From: CAZQYC01 sp964597495
Lineage (GTDB): Bacteria > Pseudomonadota > Gammaproteobacteria > Steroidobacterales > Steroidobacteraceae
NCBI GenBank assembly: GCA_964597495.1
Contig: CAZQYC010000035.1
Coordinates: 1-40,017 of the forward strand
Direction of reading: 5' to 3'
Length of the DNA: 40,017 nt
Part shown: piece by piece, positions 32,896 to 40,017 of the stretch
Layout of the letters: every line of letters begins with the position of its first letter
Numbering within the stretch: the stretch's first letter is position 1
Program-made: the position numbers and the translations under genes
The notes under the pieces: generated by a model
The model's input: the letters and a program-made list of their open reading frames with translations, nothing else
Told to the model about the DNA's origin: nothing
Database searches by the model: none

Positions 32896-33339
32896 ATGAC
32901 GGGCGTGGATTATTCCTACTTGCTGACGCCGCTGCTGGCATGGCTGGTGGCGGGTTCACTGAAATTTCTGATCAACACCATACGCACGGGCCAGCCGGCC
33001 TTCGTCCTCATCGGTTACGGCGGTTTGCCCAGCACGCACAGCGCAATCGTCAGCAGCACTGCGGCATTACTTGCCTTCCGCGAAGGCATCCATCATCCGG
33101 CCTTCGGCGTGGCCATCACTGTATTGCTCATCGTCATCCTCGACGCCGGCAGCCTACGCCGGCAAATAGGACATCACGCCTCTGCACTCAACCGCCTGCT
33201 GGACTCCGATCCGAAACACCCGCGCCTGCGCGAACGGATGGGGCACAGTCTCGTCGAGATCGCGGCGGGAATCCTCACCGGAATTGCGGTGGCGGCAGTC
33301 GTCGATATGGGAGTCGATAGAGGCATCTTCATCTGGTAA
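32896..33339 (+). CDS. Divergent PAP2 (DUF212) membrane phosphatase
   Basis: A 147-residue protein with about four helices. The divergent PAP2 signature is visible: GSLKFLIN (near 23-30), GGLPSTHSAIVSSTAALLAF (near 49-68), and the third motif LDAGSLRRQIGHHASALN. The start ATG at 32896 has a weak GAGAG site. Such proteins are acid-phosphatase-like lipid phosphate phosphatases. Beside the UbiA-family gene it is probably the phosphatase that turns a decaprenylphosphoryl-5-phosphoribose-like product into decaprenylphosphoryl-ribose, the role proposed for Rv3807c; here that is inference from context. Confidence 0.82.
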   Translation: MTGVDYSYLLTPLLAWLVAGSLKFLINTIRTGQPAFVLIGYGGLPSTHSAIVSSTAALLAFREGIHHPAFGVAITVLLIVILDAGSLRRQIGHHASALNRLLDSDPKHPRLRERMGHSLVEIAAGILTGIAVAAVVDMGVDRGIFIW

Positions 33340-33744
33340 GTCCTAACTGGACCGCCATCAAGTTGTCAGCAAAGTAGAGCCCATCTCATCGCCGTTCGTG
33401 ACCGAGACGGAAACGAATTTTGTTCGGCGCAATTGAATGAGCAAGGGGCGCGACGATGGCCAGCTTTTTGCGACCCGCGGCGACGCCCACTCGCCTATCC
33501 TCCAGAGCCCAAGTAAATACAATAAGGCGCGATCACGAACGATGATGAGATAGGTTCTCGTTCGCTTCCGTGGCTTATCGCGCCAATGCCCTTGCGCCTT
33601 TACATGGACTTCCAGAATGAAAGTAGTCGTACGGAAGAATCTGTAAGCGATCTGTGACACCTGGAATGCAATACTTGTGTGTCGAGTTAGCCACGGGCTG
33701 TAACGCAGTGCCGTATTCATACTTTGAACTACGAGGATTGCAAT
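33340..33744. other. Intergenic region, nothing recognised
   Basis: This 405-base stretch lies between the PAP2 gene and the DNRLRE gene. A minus-strand frame of 130 codons (33358-33750) covers most of it, but it has no known domain and a shadow-like Arg/Ser/Thr content, so I do not call it a gene. Confidence 0.4.
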
Positions 33745-36075
33745 ATGCATGGTTTCCCAGCGGCACGGCAGCGTGCCACGCGTTATATCTTCGACACGAT
33801 CTTGGCTCCAATAAAAGATCGGTCATGGCCCTCCGTCATCGCGACGACGGTCGGCATCGTCGTTTCCTGTTTGGGCTCTCCCGCGATGGCAGTGCCGGTC
33901 GATGTCGTCATCGAACCGACGGCCGACGCCTACACCCAACAAAACACGCCCACAACAAATTACGGCACCGAGACAACGGTCTTAGTTCGCCAGGATGCCG
34001 CGAATGCGTTGACGCGTGCCGGCTACTTTGAATTTAATTTGGGTAATGTGTTTGCGCTTAACGGCACGGTTACTGCCGCGCGGCTGGAAGTATTCGGCTC
34101 GCACGATCAAGGCGGCACCGGAGTGACGATTAAAGCAATTGGCGGCATCCCCGCCCCCAATCAGCCGCTGGTATGGAGTGAAACGTCACTCAACTTTAAC
34201 AATGCGCAAACACTGACGGGCGTGGATTTATCCGGACCGACGTTATCGACCACGGTTGTGTCGCCACCTCCGGCGAAGCTCTATAGCTGGGACGTGAAGT
34301 CGTTCGTCGCTGCGCATGTGAACGCTCATAGTCACGTTACTGTCGCGCTGGCTTATACCGCTCCTAACACGTATCGCTCGACGTTCAATTCAAAGGAAGC
34401 AGCTGCAAATAAACCACGATTGGTCGTGACTGTAGATATTCCGCCGCCTACGACAATCACCCTCTCACCGGTTGCCGATACTTATACGCAACAAAATACG
34501 CCGACCACTAACTACGGCATACAACCTGCCGTATTGATTCGTCAGGATGTCGCGAATGCGCTGACACGAGGCGGCTATTTTGAGTTTGACCTGTCCGGCT
34601 TGCCCAGCGGCATGATCGTGGACGCCAAATTAAAATTATTTGGTTCGCAGGATCAGGGTGGGACAGGAACAACCATCATGGCGGTCGGCGGCACTGCAAA
34701 TACTCCCTGGAGCGAAACAGCGCTAAATTACAACAATGCGCAAGCTCTAACGGGCTTAAGTTTGGCGGGGCCTGCGTTATCGATGGTATCCGTGATGCCG
34801 CCGCCCGCGAAGTTCTATGACTGGGACGTGAAGTCGTACATTATTTCCCGTCGTTATTCGGGTACCGGCACCATTGGCCTGGGTTATACAGATGCCAATA
34901 CATATCGTTCCACATTCAACTCCAAAGAAGCAGCTACCAATAAGCCGCAATTGGTCGTATCGATTGATACCCGAATTCCGCCGCCGCAACCGCCACAGTT
35001 GCCGCCGGATCAGCTGCCCGGCTCTTGTCCAAATGGATACGTCGTGCAGCCGGGACTCAATACCAACTTTCTAAGTGGAGGCGTCAATCGCGCCTTCGTT
35101 CTAAATCTGCCGACTGATGTCAGCACCCGCCGCCCTGTGTGGGTACCTTTGACGGGTCCTGTGGAATCCACCAACGAAAACCTCGACGCGCGCGGCGGTA
35201 ACCGCTTAATGACGTCCGAAGGATTCATCGTGATCGGCCCGGTGCGTAAGTGCGCCGGTCAAGATCCGAATGGCGCCAGCACCAGCGTGAGTGGCGGTGC
35301 TTGCAATCAAGCAGGCAGCGGCGGCTGGGTTTGGAACGCGTGGAATGACGGTCGCGTGTTCGGCGTGGTTGGCGATGTCTGGAAAACCAATGAAGGAGAT
35401 GACTCCAGATTTCTCGAAGCGGTGGTTCGCTGCGTGGCGAATACCTATCTGGTGGACGGCAAACGAATTTTCCTGGGCGGCATTCTCAACGGCGGGACGA
35501 TGACCAATCGCGCACTCGCGTTCAACTCCGACTTCTGGGCCGGCGGCGAACCGATCTCGGGCGAGTGGTACGTCACCAAGGATGACGGCACTTCGTATAC
35601 AACTACGCAGACTCCGGATGACTTCACGGCGCGCCGCGCAGCGGTAGCCGCCAATCCGACCAAGATTTTCCAAGGTCGAGTAGGACCTTATCCTCTGTAT
35701 AACACCCTGGGAAATACTGAGCAGTTATCGCCGATGATCGTGATCACTCTATGGGGCGGACCGAACGATATGTATAACTGCGGTGGGGTTGTATGCATCG
35801 ACAATCGTCAGTCCACGCAGGCCGGTTCGAACTATTTCAGCGCGCAACCGAATGTCGTGCATGTCGCGTGTTCAAGCCATCATGGACTCCAATGGCCCAC
35901 TATCAAGCGCGATGCCTGGAATCGCTGGGTGCTGCGCACGCTGGCCTCCCATCCGAAAGGCACGCCTAAATCTGCATTCGTATTGCCGCCCATGACGATG
36001 AATGTCAATGGCACGACCGTCGATCTTTCCACGGACTACAACTGCGTAGTGGGACCTTATACGGATCACTACTGA
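33745..36075 (+). CDS. Secreted protein with two DNRLRE repeats and an esterase-like domain lacking the Ser nucleophile
   Basis: A 776-residue protein starting at the ATG at 33745 (GAGGA eight bases upstream). It has a long signal peptide (hydrophobic about 30-50, ending PAMA), then two DNRLRE (CBM96) domains, about 51-231 and 237-409. These are near-duplicates: TYTQQNTPTTNYG occurs in both and both end LVVTVD or LVVSID. A Pro-rich linker (412-425) follows. Residues about 428-776 resemble a PHB-depolymerase/feruloyl-esterase domain: the elbow GGILNGGTMTNRALAF (578-593) has Leu581 at the usual Ser position, while D675 (GGPNDMY) and H712/H713 (SSHHGLQWP) are kept. It may bind rather than cleave a polymer, or use another nucleophile. 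Confidence 0.7.
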   Translation: MHGFPAARQRATRYIFDTILAPIKDRSWPSVIATTVGIVVSCLGSPAMAVPVDVVIEPTADAYTQQNTPTTNYGTETTVLVRQDAANALTRAGYFEFNLGNVFALNGTVTAARLEVFGSHDQGGTGVTIKAIGGIPAPNQPLVWSETSLNFNNAQTLTGVDLSGPTLSTTVVSPPPAKLYSWDVKSFVAAHVNAHSHVTVALAYTAPNTYRSTFNSKEAAANKPRLVVTVDIPPPTTITLSPVADTYTQQNTPTTNYGIQPAVLIRQDVANALTRGGYFEFDLSGLPSGMIVDAKLKLFGSQDQGGTGTTIMAVGGTANTPWSETALNYNNAQALTGLSLAGPALSMVSVMPPPAKFYDWDVKSYIISRRYSGTGTIGLGYTDANTYRSTFNSKEAATNKPQLVVSIDTRIPPPQPPQLPPDQLPGSCPNGYVVQPGLNTNFLSGGVNRAFVLNLPTDVSTRRPVWVPLTGPVESTNENLDARGGNRLMTSEGFIVIGPVRKCAGQDPNGASTSVSGGACNQAGSGGWVWNAWNDGRVFGVVGDVWKTNEGDDSRFLEAVVRCVANTYLVDGKRIFLGGILNGGTMTNRALAFNSDFWAGGEPISGEWYVTKDDGTSYTTTQTPDDFTARRAAVAANPTKIFQGRVGPYPLYNTLGNTEQLSPMIVITLWGGPNDMYNCGGVVCIDNRQSTQAGSNYFSAQPNVVHVACSSHHGLQWPTIKRDAWNRWVLRTLASHPKGTPKSAFVLPPMTMNVNGTTVDLSTDYNCVVGPYTDHY

Positions 36076-36100
36076 GGCAGTTGATTGCGACGCTGTTCGA

Positions 36101-36127
36101 AGAGGGCTGCAGAACGCAGCCCTCTTT
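36101..36127. terminator. Hairpin terminator between convergent genes
   Basis: An 11-bp stem: agagggctgc (36101-36110) pairs with gcagccctct (36116-36125) around the loop agaac, then TTTG. It fits between the DNRLRE gene stop (36075) and the beta-barrel gene stop (36137), so it can serve both. Confidence 0.75.
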
Positions 36128-36136
36128 GAGACGCAA

Positions 36137-36727
36137 TTAGAACTGCCAGATAACCCCTGCCGAAAAACTTCGCAATTCCAAATCACCGACCACTTCGATC
36201 ACGTCGTACTCAGCGCGTAATTTGAGGCTGTCGCTCAACTTATAATTGGCGCCGACTCCATAGGAAAGGCCGCTTCCGCTGATGTAATCCGTCGTTGTCG
36301 TTACTAATGACGGAGCCACGGATTCAGTGACATCTTCGATCTTCCAAAGACCGAATCCCACTTTCCCGAGCACGTCGAATCGATCGCCTACCGGAAAGGC
36401 AGCGACGACATTAAATGCGAATGCGCTCACATCGGCGTTGGACGCTATGCTGCCGGCCGATCCGCTCATGCTTCGCTGAATTGATATTTTGTCGATGTAT
36501 GACAGTTCGGCGGCCACCCGGCGAGTGAGCTTGTAACCCGCAATGAATTTCAGGCCATCGTCGGTCCTATCGATGGCGTCTCCGAGGCCGGCATCGGCAA
36601 AGTAGTTGCGCAGCTCACTACGCGTACCGGCGACGCCGACGTACAACTCGTCGCTTTCGGCTTGCGTTTTGGCATGTGCCATTGATGCGGTTATCGACAT
36701 CAGAGCGAAGGCAAGAATCTTGCGCAT
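36137..36727 (-). CDS. Outer-membrane beta-barrel protein (OmpA/porin-like)
   Basis: A 196-residue protein starting at the ATG at 36727 with AAGGAA upstream. It has a signal peptide (about 1-20, ending SMAHA), then alternating strands: LYVGVAGTRSELRNYFADAG, LKFIAGYKLTRRVAAELSYI, FDVLGKVGFGLWKIED, LSYGVGANYKLSDSLKLRAE. The terminal segment FSAGVIWQF ends in Phe, the BAM recognition signal. The pattern is that of an eight-stranded barrel of the OmpA/OmpX type. No OmpA peptidoglycan domain follows. It is convergent with the DNRLRE gene. Confidence 0.8.
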   Translation of the reverse strand: MRKILAFALMSITASMAHAKTQAESDELYVGVAGTRSELRNYFADAGLGDAIDRTDDGLKFIAGYKLTRRVAAELSYIDKISIQRSMSGSAGSIASNADVSAFAFNVVAAFPVGDRFDVLGKVGFGLWKIEDVTESVAPSLVTTTTDYISGSGLSYGVGANYKLSDSLKLRAEYDVIEVVGDLELRSFSAGVIWQF

Positions 36728-36811
36728 AATGAATTCCTTGTTGTTGGCTCGTCGGACGAATCGATCGAGCTGCAATCCTATTCATCGCGCATGAACCGAG
36801 TCTGAACGGTT

Positions 36812-37327
36812 TTAGTCCTGCACATGTACGTGCACCAAGCTAAACCGGCTGCCGCTTCCGTTCGGCTTAATGGCGACAACTCTCAGATTCTTCTTTACCC
36901 CAACTTTGTACACGAGTTTGTCCGTTTTGGAGTCCTCGGAATCGCATGCCAACTCGTCGCCATGTCTGGCAGCAGGCTCGGCATCCGTGCAATCGAGCAC
37001 AAGCCCATACTTTGCGAGCGCATCCTTGTAGAACGTCGCAACCCGCTTAGGTGCGTCCGCCGTCTCGAACTTCACCGCGACTATATTCAGCCCAAACAGC
37101 GGCGTCGAAAACCCGATATGCGCGGCGGAGCTTGCCTGGTCGTCATCCTTGTAGGGTTTGGCTCCTGGATAGGTCGGCAATCCAACATCCGAAGCGGTCG
37201 CTCGCTCGGTGGCCGTAAAGCTTACGCTCCGCGTATTTTTCGAGTCCATTTCGCCTGCGTTACATGCACCCATAGCAAACATCGCGGCCAGCACTAAAGC
37301 CCGACTAAGAAATACATTCATCTTCAT
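36812..37327 (-). CDS. Lipoprotein of unknown function
   Basis: A 171-residue protein starting at 37327 with a GAGGTGA site. The signal peptide MKMNVFLSRALVLAAMFAMG ends in a lipobox MGAC at Cys22, followed by N, A, G, E. The absence of Asp after the Cys suggests outer-membrane sorting. The body has VGLPTYPGAKPYKDDDQASS and ATFYKDALAKYGLVLDC, segments common in small periplasmic lipoproteins related to DUF4190-like or YPGA-type proteins, but I do not recognise a function. It has two Cys (about 112 and 128) that may form a disulfide. Its 3' end lies 84 bases before the barrel gene start, in the same direction. Confidence 0.7.
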   Translation of the reverse strand: MKMNVFLSRALVLAAMFAMGACNAGEMDSKNTRSVSFTATERATASDVGLPTYPGAKPYKDDDQASSAAHIGFSTPLFGLNIVAVKFETADAPKRVATFYKDALAKYGLVLDCTDAEPAARHGDELACDSEDSKTDKLVYKVGVKKNLRVVAIKPNGSGSRFSLVHVHVQD

Positions 37328-37643
37328 ACCGTCACCTCTGCCACCAGAATGGGCTTCGCTAGCTCAAAGCTACCTAACTGGCCTTCCTTAGACGCATCAA
37401 CGCGGCGGTAAGGTTGCAATTGCGAACGCCCAGCCTGGCATCGAATGAATGCGCCGCTCATTGGATGTTCCGGCATTCGCGTGTACGGTTTTGCATAGCG
37501 CCAAAATAGCGGGCCGACCGGAAGCGAGAAAAGGTGGAAATACCCCAAGGAATTCTGTTTTACTGGCCGTTCGAAGCGCCCTTCCCTGCAGCACGGGCGC
37601 AACGTAGCCGGCAAGCGCATACGCCCCACAGTAAATATCGACC

Positions 37644-38225
37644 ATGCCTTCAGCAGTAGAACGGTTGCTCTTATTTTGGGCCGAGGTCGTGCGAAGCCCA
37701 CGGCAAGTAGGCTCCATCATTCCTTCGGGGCAGGCACTTGGCCGCGCCATTGCAAGAGCAGTGACCGCTACGACACCAGGCTATGTCGTGGAGATTGGAG
37801 CAGGCACGGGCGCGATTACCGAAGCGCTTGCAACGGTGAGCGCCAAATTCGACGCGTTGAGCGTCGTCGAAAGATCGCCAAGGATGACGACTGCATTGAT
37901 GCAACGATTTCCGCGGATAGAAATCCTCGTGGGCTGCGCTTCAATGCTAATGGACAGGTCGTTTCCCAAGAATCGTCCGCTAACGGTCGTTTCGTCGATT
38001 CCGTTTCGTTCCCTACCTCGCGACGAACTTCATGACATGGAACAGATGATTACCGCCCTCTCGCGCCACGAAGGCGGGTTTCGTTTCATTCAGTACAGTT
38101 ACTCTTTCGGCGCCCCATTTAGGAGTCCTGCGCCGGACTTAACTTGGCATCGCCTAAGAACCGTCTTCGCAAACCTCCCGCCTGCAACAGTGTGGGTGCT
38201 GCAAAAGGAAGTTCGCCTCAAATGA
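37644..38225 (+). CDS. Phospholipid N-methyltransferase-like SAM methyltransferase, copy 2
   Basis: A 193-residue paralogue of the protein at 25811. The two align without gaps over about 191 residues, with about three quarters identical by eye, including VVEIGAGTGAITEAL, VVERSP, SSIPFRSLP and GGFRFIQYSYSFGAPFRSPA. All SAM-binding and catalytic-strand motifs are kept, so both copies may be active. DNA similarity also extends about 45 bases upstream of the start (shared gccggcaa, tatcgaccatgccttcagc). Unlike copy 1 it has no phosphoethanolamine transferase gene behind it; a VOC gene lies convergent. The preceding 316-base gap has no other gene I can support. Confidence 0.8.
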   Translation: MPSAVERLLLFWAEVVRSPRQVGSIIPSGQALGRAIARAVTATTPGYVVEIGAGTGAITEALATVSAKFDALSVVERSPRMTTALMQRFPRIEILVGCASMLMDRSFPKNRPLTVVSSIPFRSLPRDELHDMEQMITALSRHEGGFRFIQYSYSFGAPFRSPAPDLTWHRLRTVFANLPPATVWVLQKEVRLK

Positions 38226-38240
38226 CTTGGACCGTATACG

Positions 38241-38630
38241 TTACTTTTTCTTTCGTCTCTCGATGAGACAAAACCCGTGACCGAATGGATCACTGCAGAA
38301 TGCCGCCGAGCCATGCTCGCCATTCTCAAACAGTTGCTCCTGTTTGGCCCCCGCGTTAAGGGCGCTTGCAAGCGCCTCTTTCAAGTTGTCGACGTGGAGG
38401 TCCATGTGAACCGGCGTCCAGTGACGTTCGTAGCGGCGCTTCTCTTTCGTTTGATTTGAGGGCGATGAACCCACCGGTTTCTCCAGAAGGCACATCTCGA
38501 AATCGCCCAGGCGGAGCACCGCAACACCAGGCACTGGCTCGAACTTCTTCGAAAAGCCAAAGGCCTCGGAGTAAAACCGGATTCCGTCCGACAGACTAGG
38601 GACGTCAACGCTTAATCCCACTGAGATCAT
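38241..38630 (-). CDS. VOC (glyoxalase/bleomycin-resistance) family protein
   Basis: A 129-residue protein starting at the ATG at 38630 (GAGGAGAG site). Two beta-alpha-beta-beta-beta modules are visible: VGLSVDVPSLSDGIRFYSEA with VAVLRLGDFEMCLLEKP, and VHMDLHVDNLKEALASALNA with AAFCSDPFGHGFCLIERR. The DPFGHGFCL end is the usual VOC C-terminus and its His/Glu pattern could bind a metal. Such proteins act as glyoxalases, dioxygenases or antibiotic-binding proteins; role unknown. It is 15 bases from the convergent methyltransferase gene. Confidence 0.82.
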   Translation of the reverse strand: MISVGLSVDVPSLSDGIRFYSEAFGFSKKFEPVPGVAVLRLGDFEMCLLEKPVGSSPSNQTKEKRRYERHWTPVHMDLHVDNLKEALASALNAGAKQEQLFENGEHGSAAFCSDPFGHGFCLIERRKKK

Positions 38631-38754
38631 TTCGCTCTCCTCATCGTACACAGGTGTCCAGAGGACGACGCTCGAATCCGCATTCCGACATCCGAAGAGA
38701 AATAAATTGAATCCATCGCGCGTCGATTGCTTGAGTCGAACACAAAGCACGCAA

Positions 38755-39645
38755 TCACTCTAAACAGTCGGCAGGTAGCCTTTGTTGCGCAAACTGCAGC
38801 TCCTTATCGCTACGCTTTCGTGCTTCTTCCTCTGCAGTGATGCGGTTGAAGTATCGCTCTTTCAGCCCCTTGTCGAACAGTTCGCGAGAGAGACTGCCTC
38901 CCGACCCAATGACATCTTGACGCCCTCTCATCAATATCTTCGTCACAGAGGAGTATTGCTCTTCGGTGAGCCGCGACAGGACGGTGCCGTCGGTGATCCA
39001 GTAGGGTCCGATTAAAACTTTCGTCGTTTCTTTCGAAGTTACGAAGAACAACTCACTCTTTGTCTCCTTTTCCTCTGAGGCCGCGTCGAATGGCCGATCA
39101 CCGGCGCACATCTCCTGCAGTACTATTTCCCGTAGCAGCGAACCATTGAAAGGCCGGACCGCCGAGTACCACACTGCTTGTGTCGATGTTGCGTCGAACA
39201 CCCACCGCGCCTTCTTCACTTCGTCGAAAGCGGTGTAACACGCTTCTTTGTTCAACGCAGAAGTTCCCACTTCCGTTCTTTCGTCGTTACGCGAATTGGA
39301 GTTAGGCGCGGAGGGGACTTCGGGCATCTCCTCTTCTGCACGTAGGCAGCGTGATCGCGAGCTGGCACCGACGCCTACCTGCGCTGCACTTTCAGTGGGC
39401 GCTTCCGGCATATCTACGACGCGGGGTAATGTCGAATTAAGCATCTCTCTGGATGCGACTTCGGCTCGGCTCGACGGTAGGTGATCCGCAACTGGGTCAC
39501 CGTTGAGGTTACCGCTAGCTTTTACGCCAGTCGCCCTCTCGGCAGAGGAATCGACAACGTCCCTGACATCTAACCACTGCAGCCACCACACACCTCCCGC
39601 TAACAGCAAGAAGAGCGCGACGCAAGCTGCTATTTTTCGTTGCAT
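38755..39645 (-). CDS. Membrane-anchored protein of unknown function
   Basis: A 296-residue protein starting at the ATG at 39645 with GGAAGGA upstream. The single N-terminal helix (about 5-25, ACVALFLLLAGGVWWLQWL) anchors or exports it. Residues 30-135 are a Ser/Ala/Pro/Glu-rich disordered linker. Residues about 135-296 are a folded, charged domain (ACYTAFDEVKKARWVFDATS, LIGPYWITDGTVLSRLTEEQ) ending in a coiled-coil-like ERYFNRITAEEEARKRSDKE. Four Cys may form disulfides in the periplasm. I do not recognise a family. The downstream neighbour is the VOC gene, 125 bases away. Confidence 0.6.
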   Translation of the reverse strand: MQRKIAACVALFLLLAGGVWWLQWLDVRDVVDSSAERATGVKASGNLNGDPVADHLPSSRAEVASREMLNSTLPRVVDMPEAPTESAAQVGVGASSRSRCLRAEEEMPEVPSAPNSNSRNDERTEVGTSALNKEACYTAFDEVKKARWVFDATSTQAVWYSAVRPFNGSLLREIVLQEMCAGDRPFDAASEEKETKSELFFVTSKETTKVLIGPYWITDGTVLSRLTEEQYSSVTKILMRGRQDVIGSGGSLSRELFDKGLKERYFNRITAEEEARKRSDKELQFAQQRLPADCLE

Positions 39646-40017
39646 CGCTGTCCTTCCACTCCAACTGATCGATGCCCATGAGAGGGCCTCCATCGCTGCT
39701 TAAAAGTTTTCTTTGCAGGGTGAGCCATTCAACGTCTGTCGCAGATGCGTTATGACTGCGATCCATAGAGCAAGTTCCTTGACGGGATGGGCCTTGGCCT
39801 CGTGCAGCCCTCGGTGCCGAAATCCTGCATTACTCCGAAACGGGAGAACGTCCACGAACAGGATGACCGCTCCAGAGCCTACCCGGCTCCGTGTGCGGAA
39901 GCCAAGCCACAATGAGAGATTTCAAGCCGCCGCGTCGGTTTTCGGTGACGTGCCCAACTAAGCCAACCGACAACAACATAAGAATGGTGACGCTTACAAA
40001 GTACCACGGCCTTGATG
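39646..40017. other. Right-end region without a recognised gene
   Basis: About 370 bases to the edge. Frames of 70-80 codons exist on both strands (39700-39912 minus, 39713-39961 plus), but none has a domain or ribosome site. An ATG at 39984 starts MVTLTKYHGLD and runs off the edge; it could be the beginning of a gene, but there is too little to judge. Confidence 0.3.

Noticed and set aside
33358..33750. 130-codon minus-strand frame before the DNRLRE gene
   Set aside because: No recognisable domain and no ribosome site; kept only as a note in the gap entry.
1..40017. Search for tRNA, rRNA, CRISPR arrays, integrases and intact IS elements
   Set aside because: I saw no cloverleaf with a T-loop, no regularly spaced repeats and no transposase or integrase motifs.

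Overview
This window comes from the chromosome of a Gram-negative bacterium, most likely a beta- or gammaproteobacterium. The evidence is outer-membrane beta-barrels, lipoproteins, two PEP-CTERM/exosortase substrates, a GumN/TraB-type protein, a PQQ membrane dehydrogenase and a phosphoethanolamine transferase. There is no rRNA, tRNA, CRISPR array, integrase or intact insertion sequence that I can see, so the species cannot be named.

Layout. 1-2.6 kb: the start of a membrane PQQ dehydrogenase (cut by the window edge), a phytanoyl-CoA-type dioxygenase and a secreted alpha/beta hydrolase. 2.7-9.8 kb: an FHA/coiled-coil protein, a PEP-CTERM protein behind a sigma-54-like promoter, a DUF4153 membrane protein, a GT-C/TPR membrane protein and a small beta-barrel, with VOC and zinc-ribbon gene remnants between them. 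10.1-12.7 kb: a response regulator with a degenerate output domain, two small genes and a second PEP-CTERM protein. 12.8-19.5 kb: the most striking block, two bactofilins followed upstream on the same strand by a six-gene operon of two MglA/CvnD-like small GTPases, three Roadblock/LC7 proteins and a 354-residue protein of unknown family. The wreck of an RND efflux pump lies between the two halves. 20-25.3 kb: a haem-oxygenase-fold-like protein, a GumN/TraB-like protein, a tiny Cys-rich membrane protein, a DUF899 thioredoxin-like protein divergent from a winged-helix regulator, and a small beta-propeller. 25.8-29.8 kb: a phospholipid-methyltransferase-like gene overlapping a phosphoethanolamine transferase gene, then a convergent histidine kinase whose membrane domain looks like the plant ethylene receptor. 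30.4-33.3 kb: a tight operon of a DUF2079 GT-C-like protein, a UbiA-family decaprenyl-phosphate phosphoribosyltransferase-like enzyme and a divergent PAP2 phosphatase. 33.7-39.6 kb: a secreted DNRLRE/esterase protein with a substituted nucleophile position, a beta-barrel, a lipoprotein, a second copy of the methyltransferase gene, a VOC protein and a membrane-anchored protein of unknown function.

Themes. Much of the window concerns the cell envelope: surface-sorted proteins, lipid head-group modification, polyprenyl-phosphate sugar chemistry and probable polarity or cytoskeletal control (bactofilin plus GTPase/Roadblock). At least five recognisable gene remnants (VOC, zinc-ribbon, RND pump, diacylglycerol kinase, SRPBCC) show that the intergenic space here is built from decaying genes. 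All family assignments rest on motifs read by eye; no database search was run.
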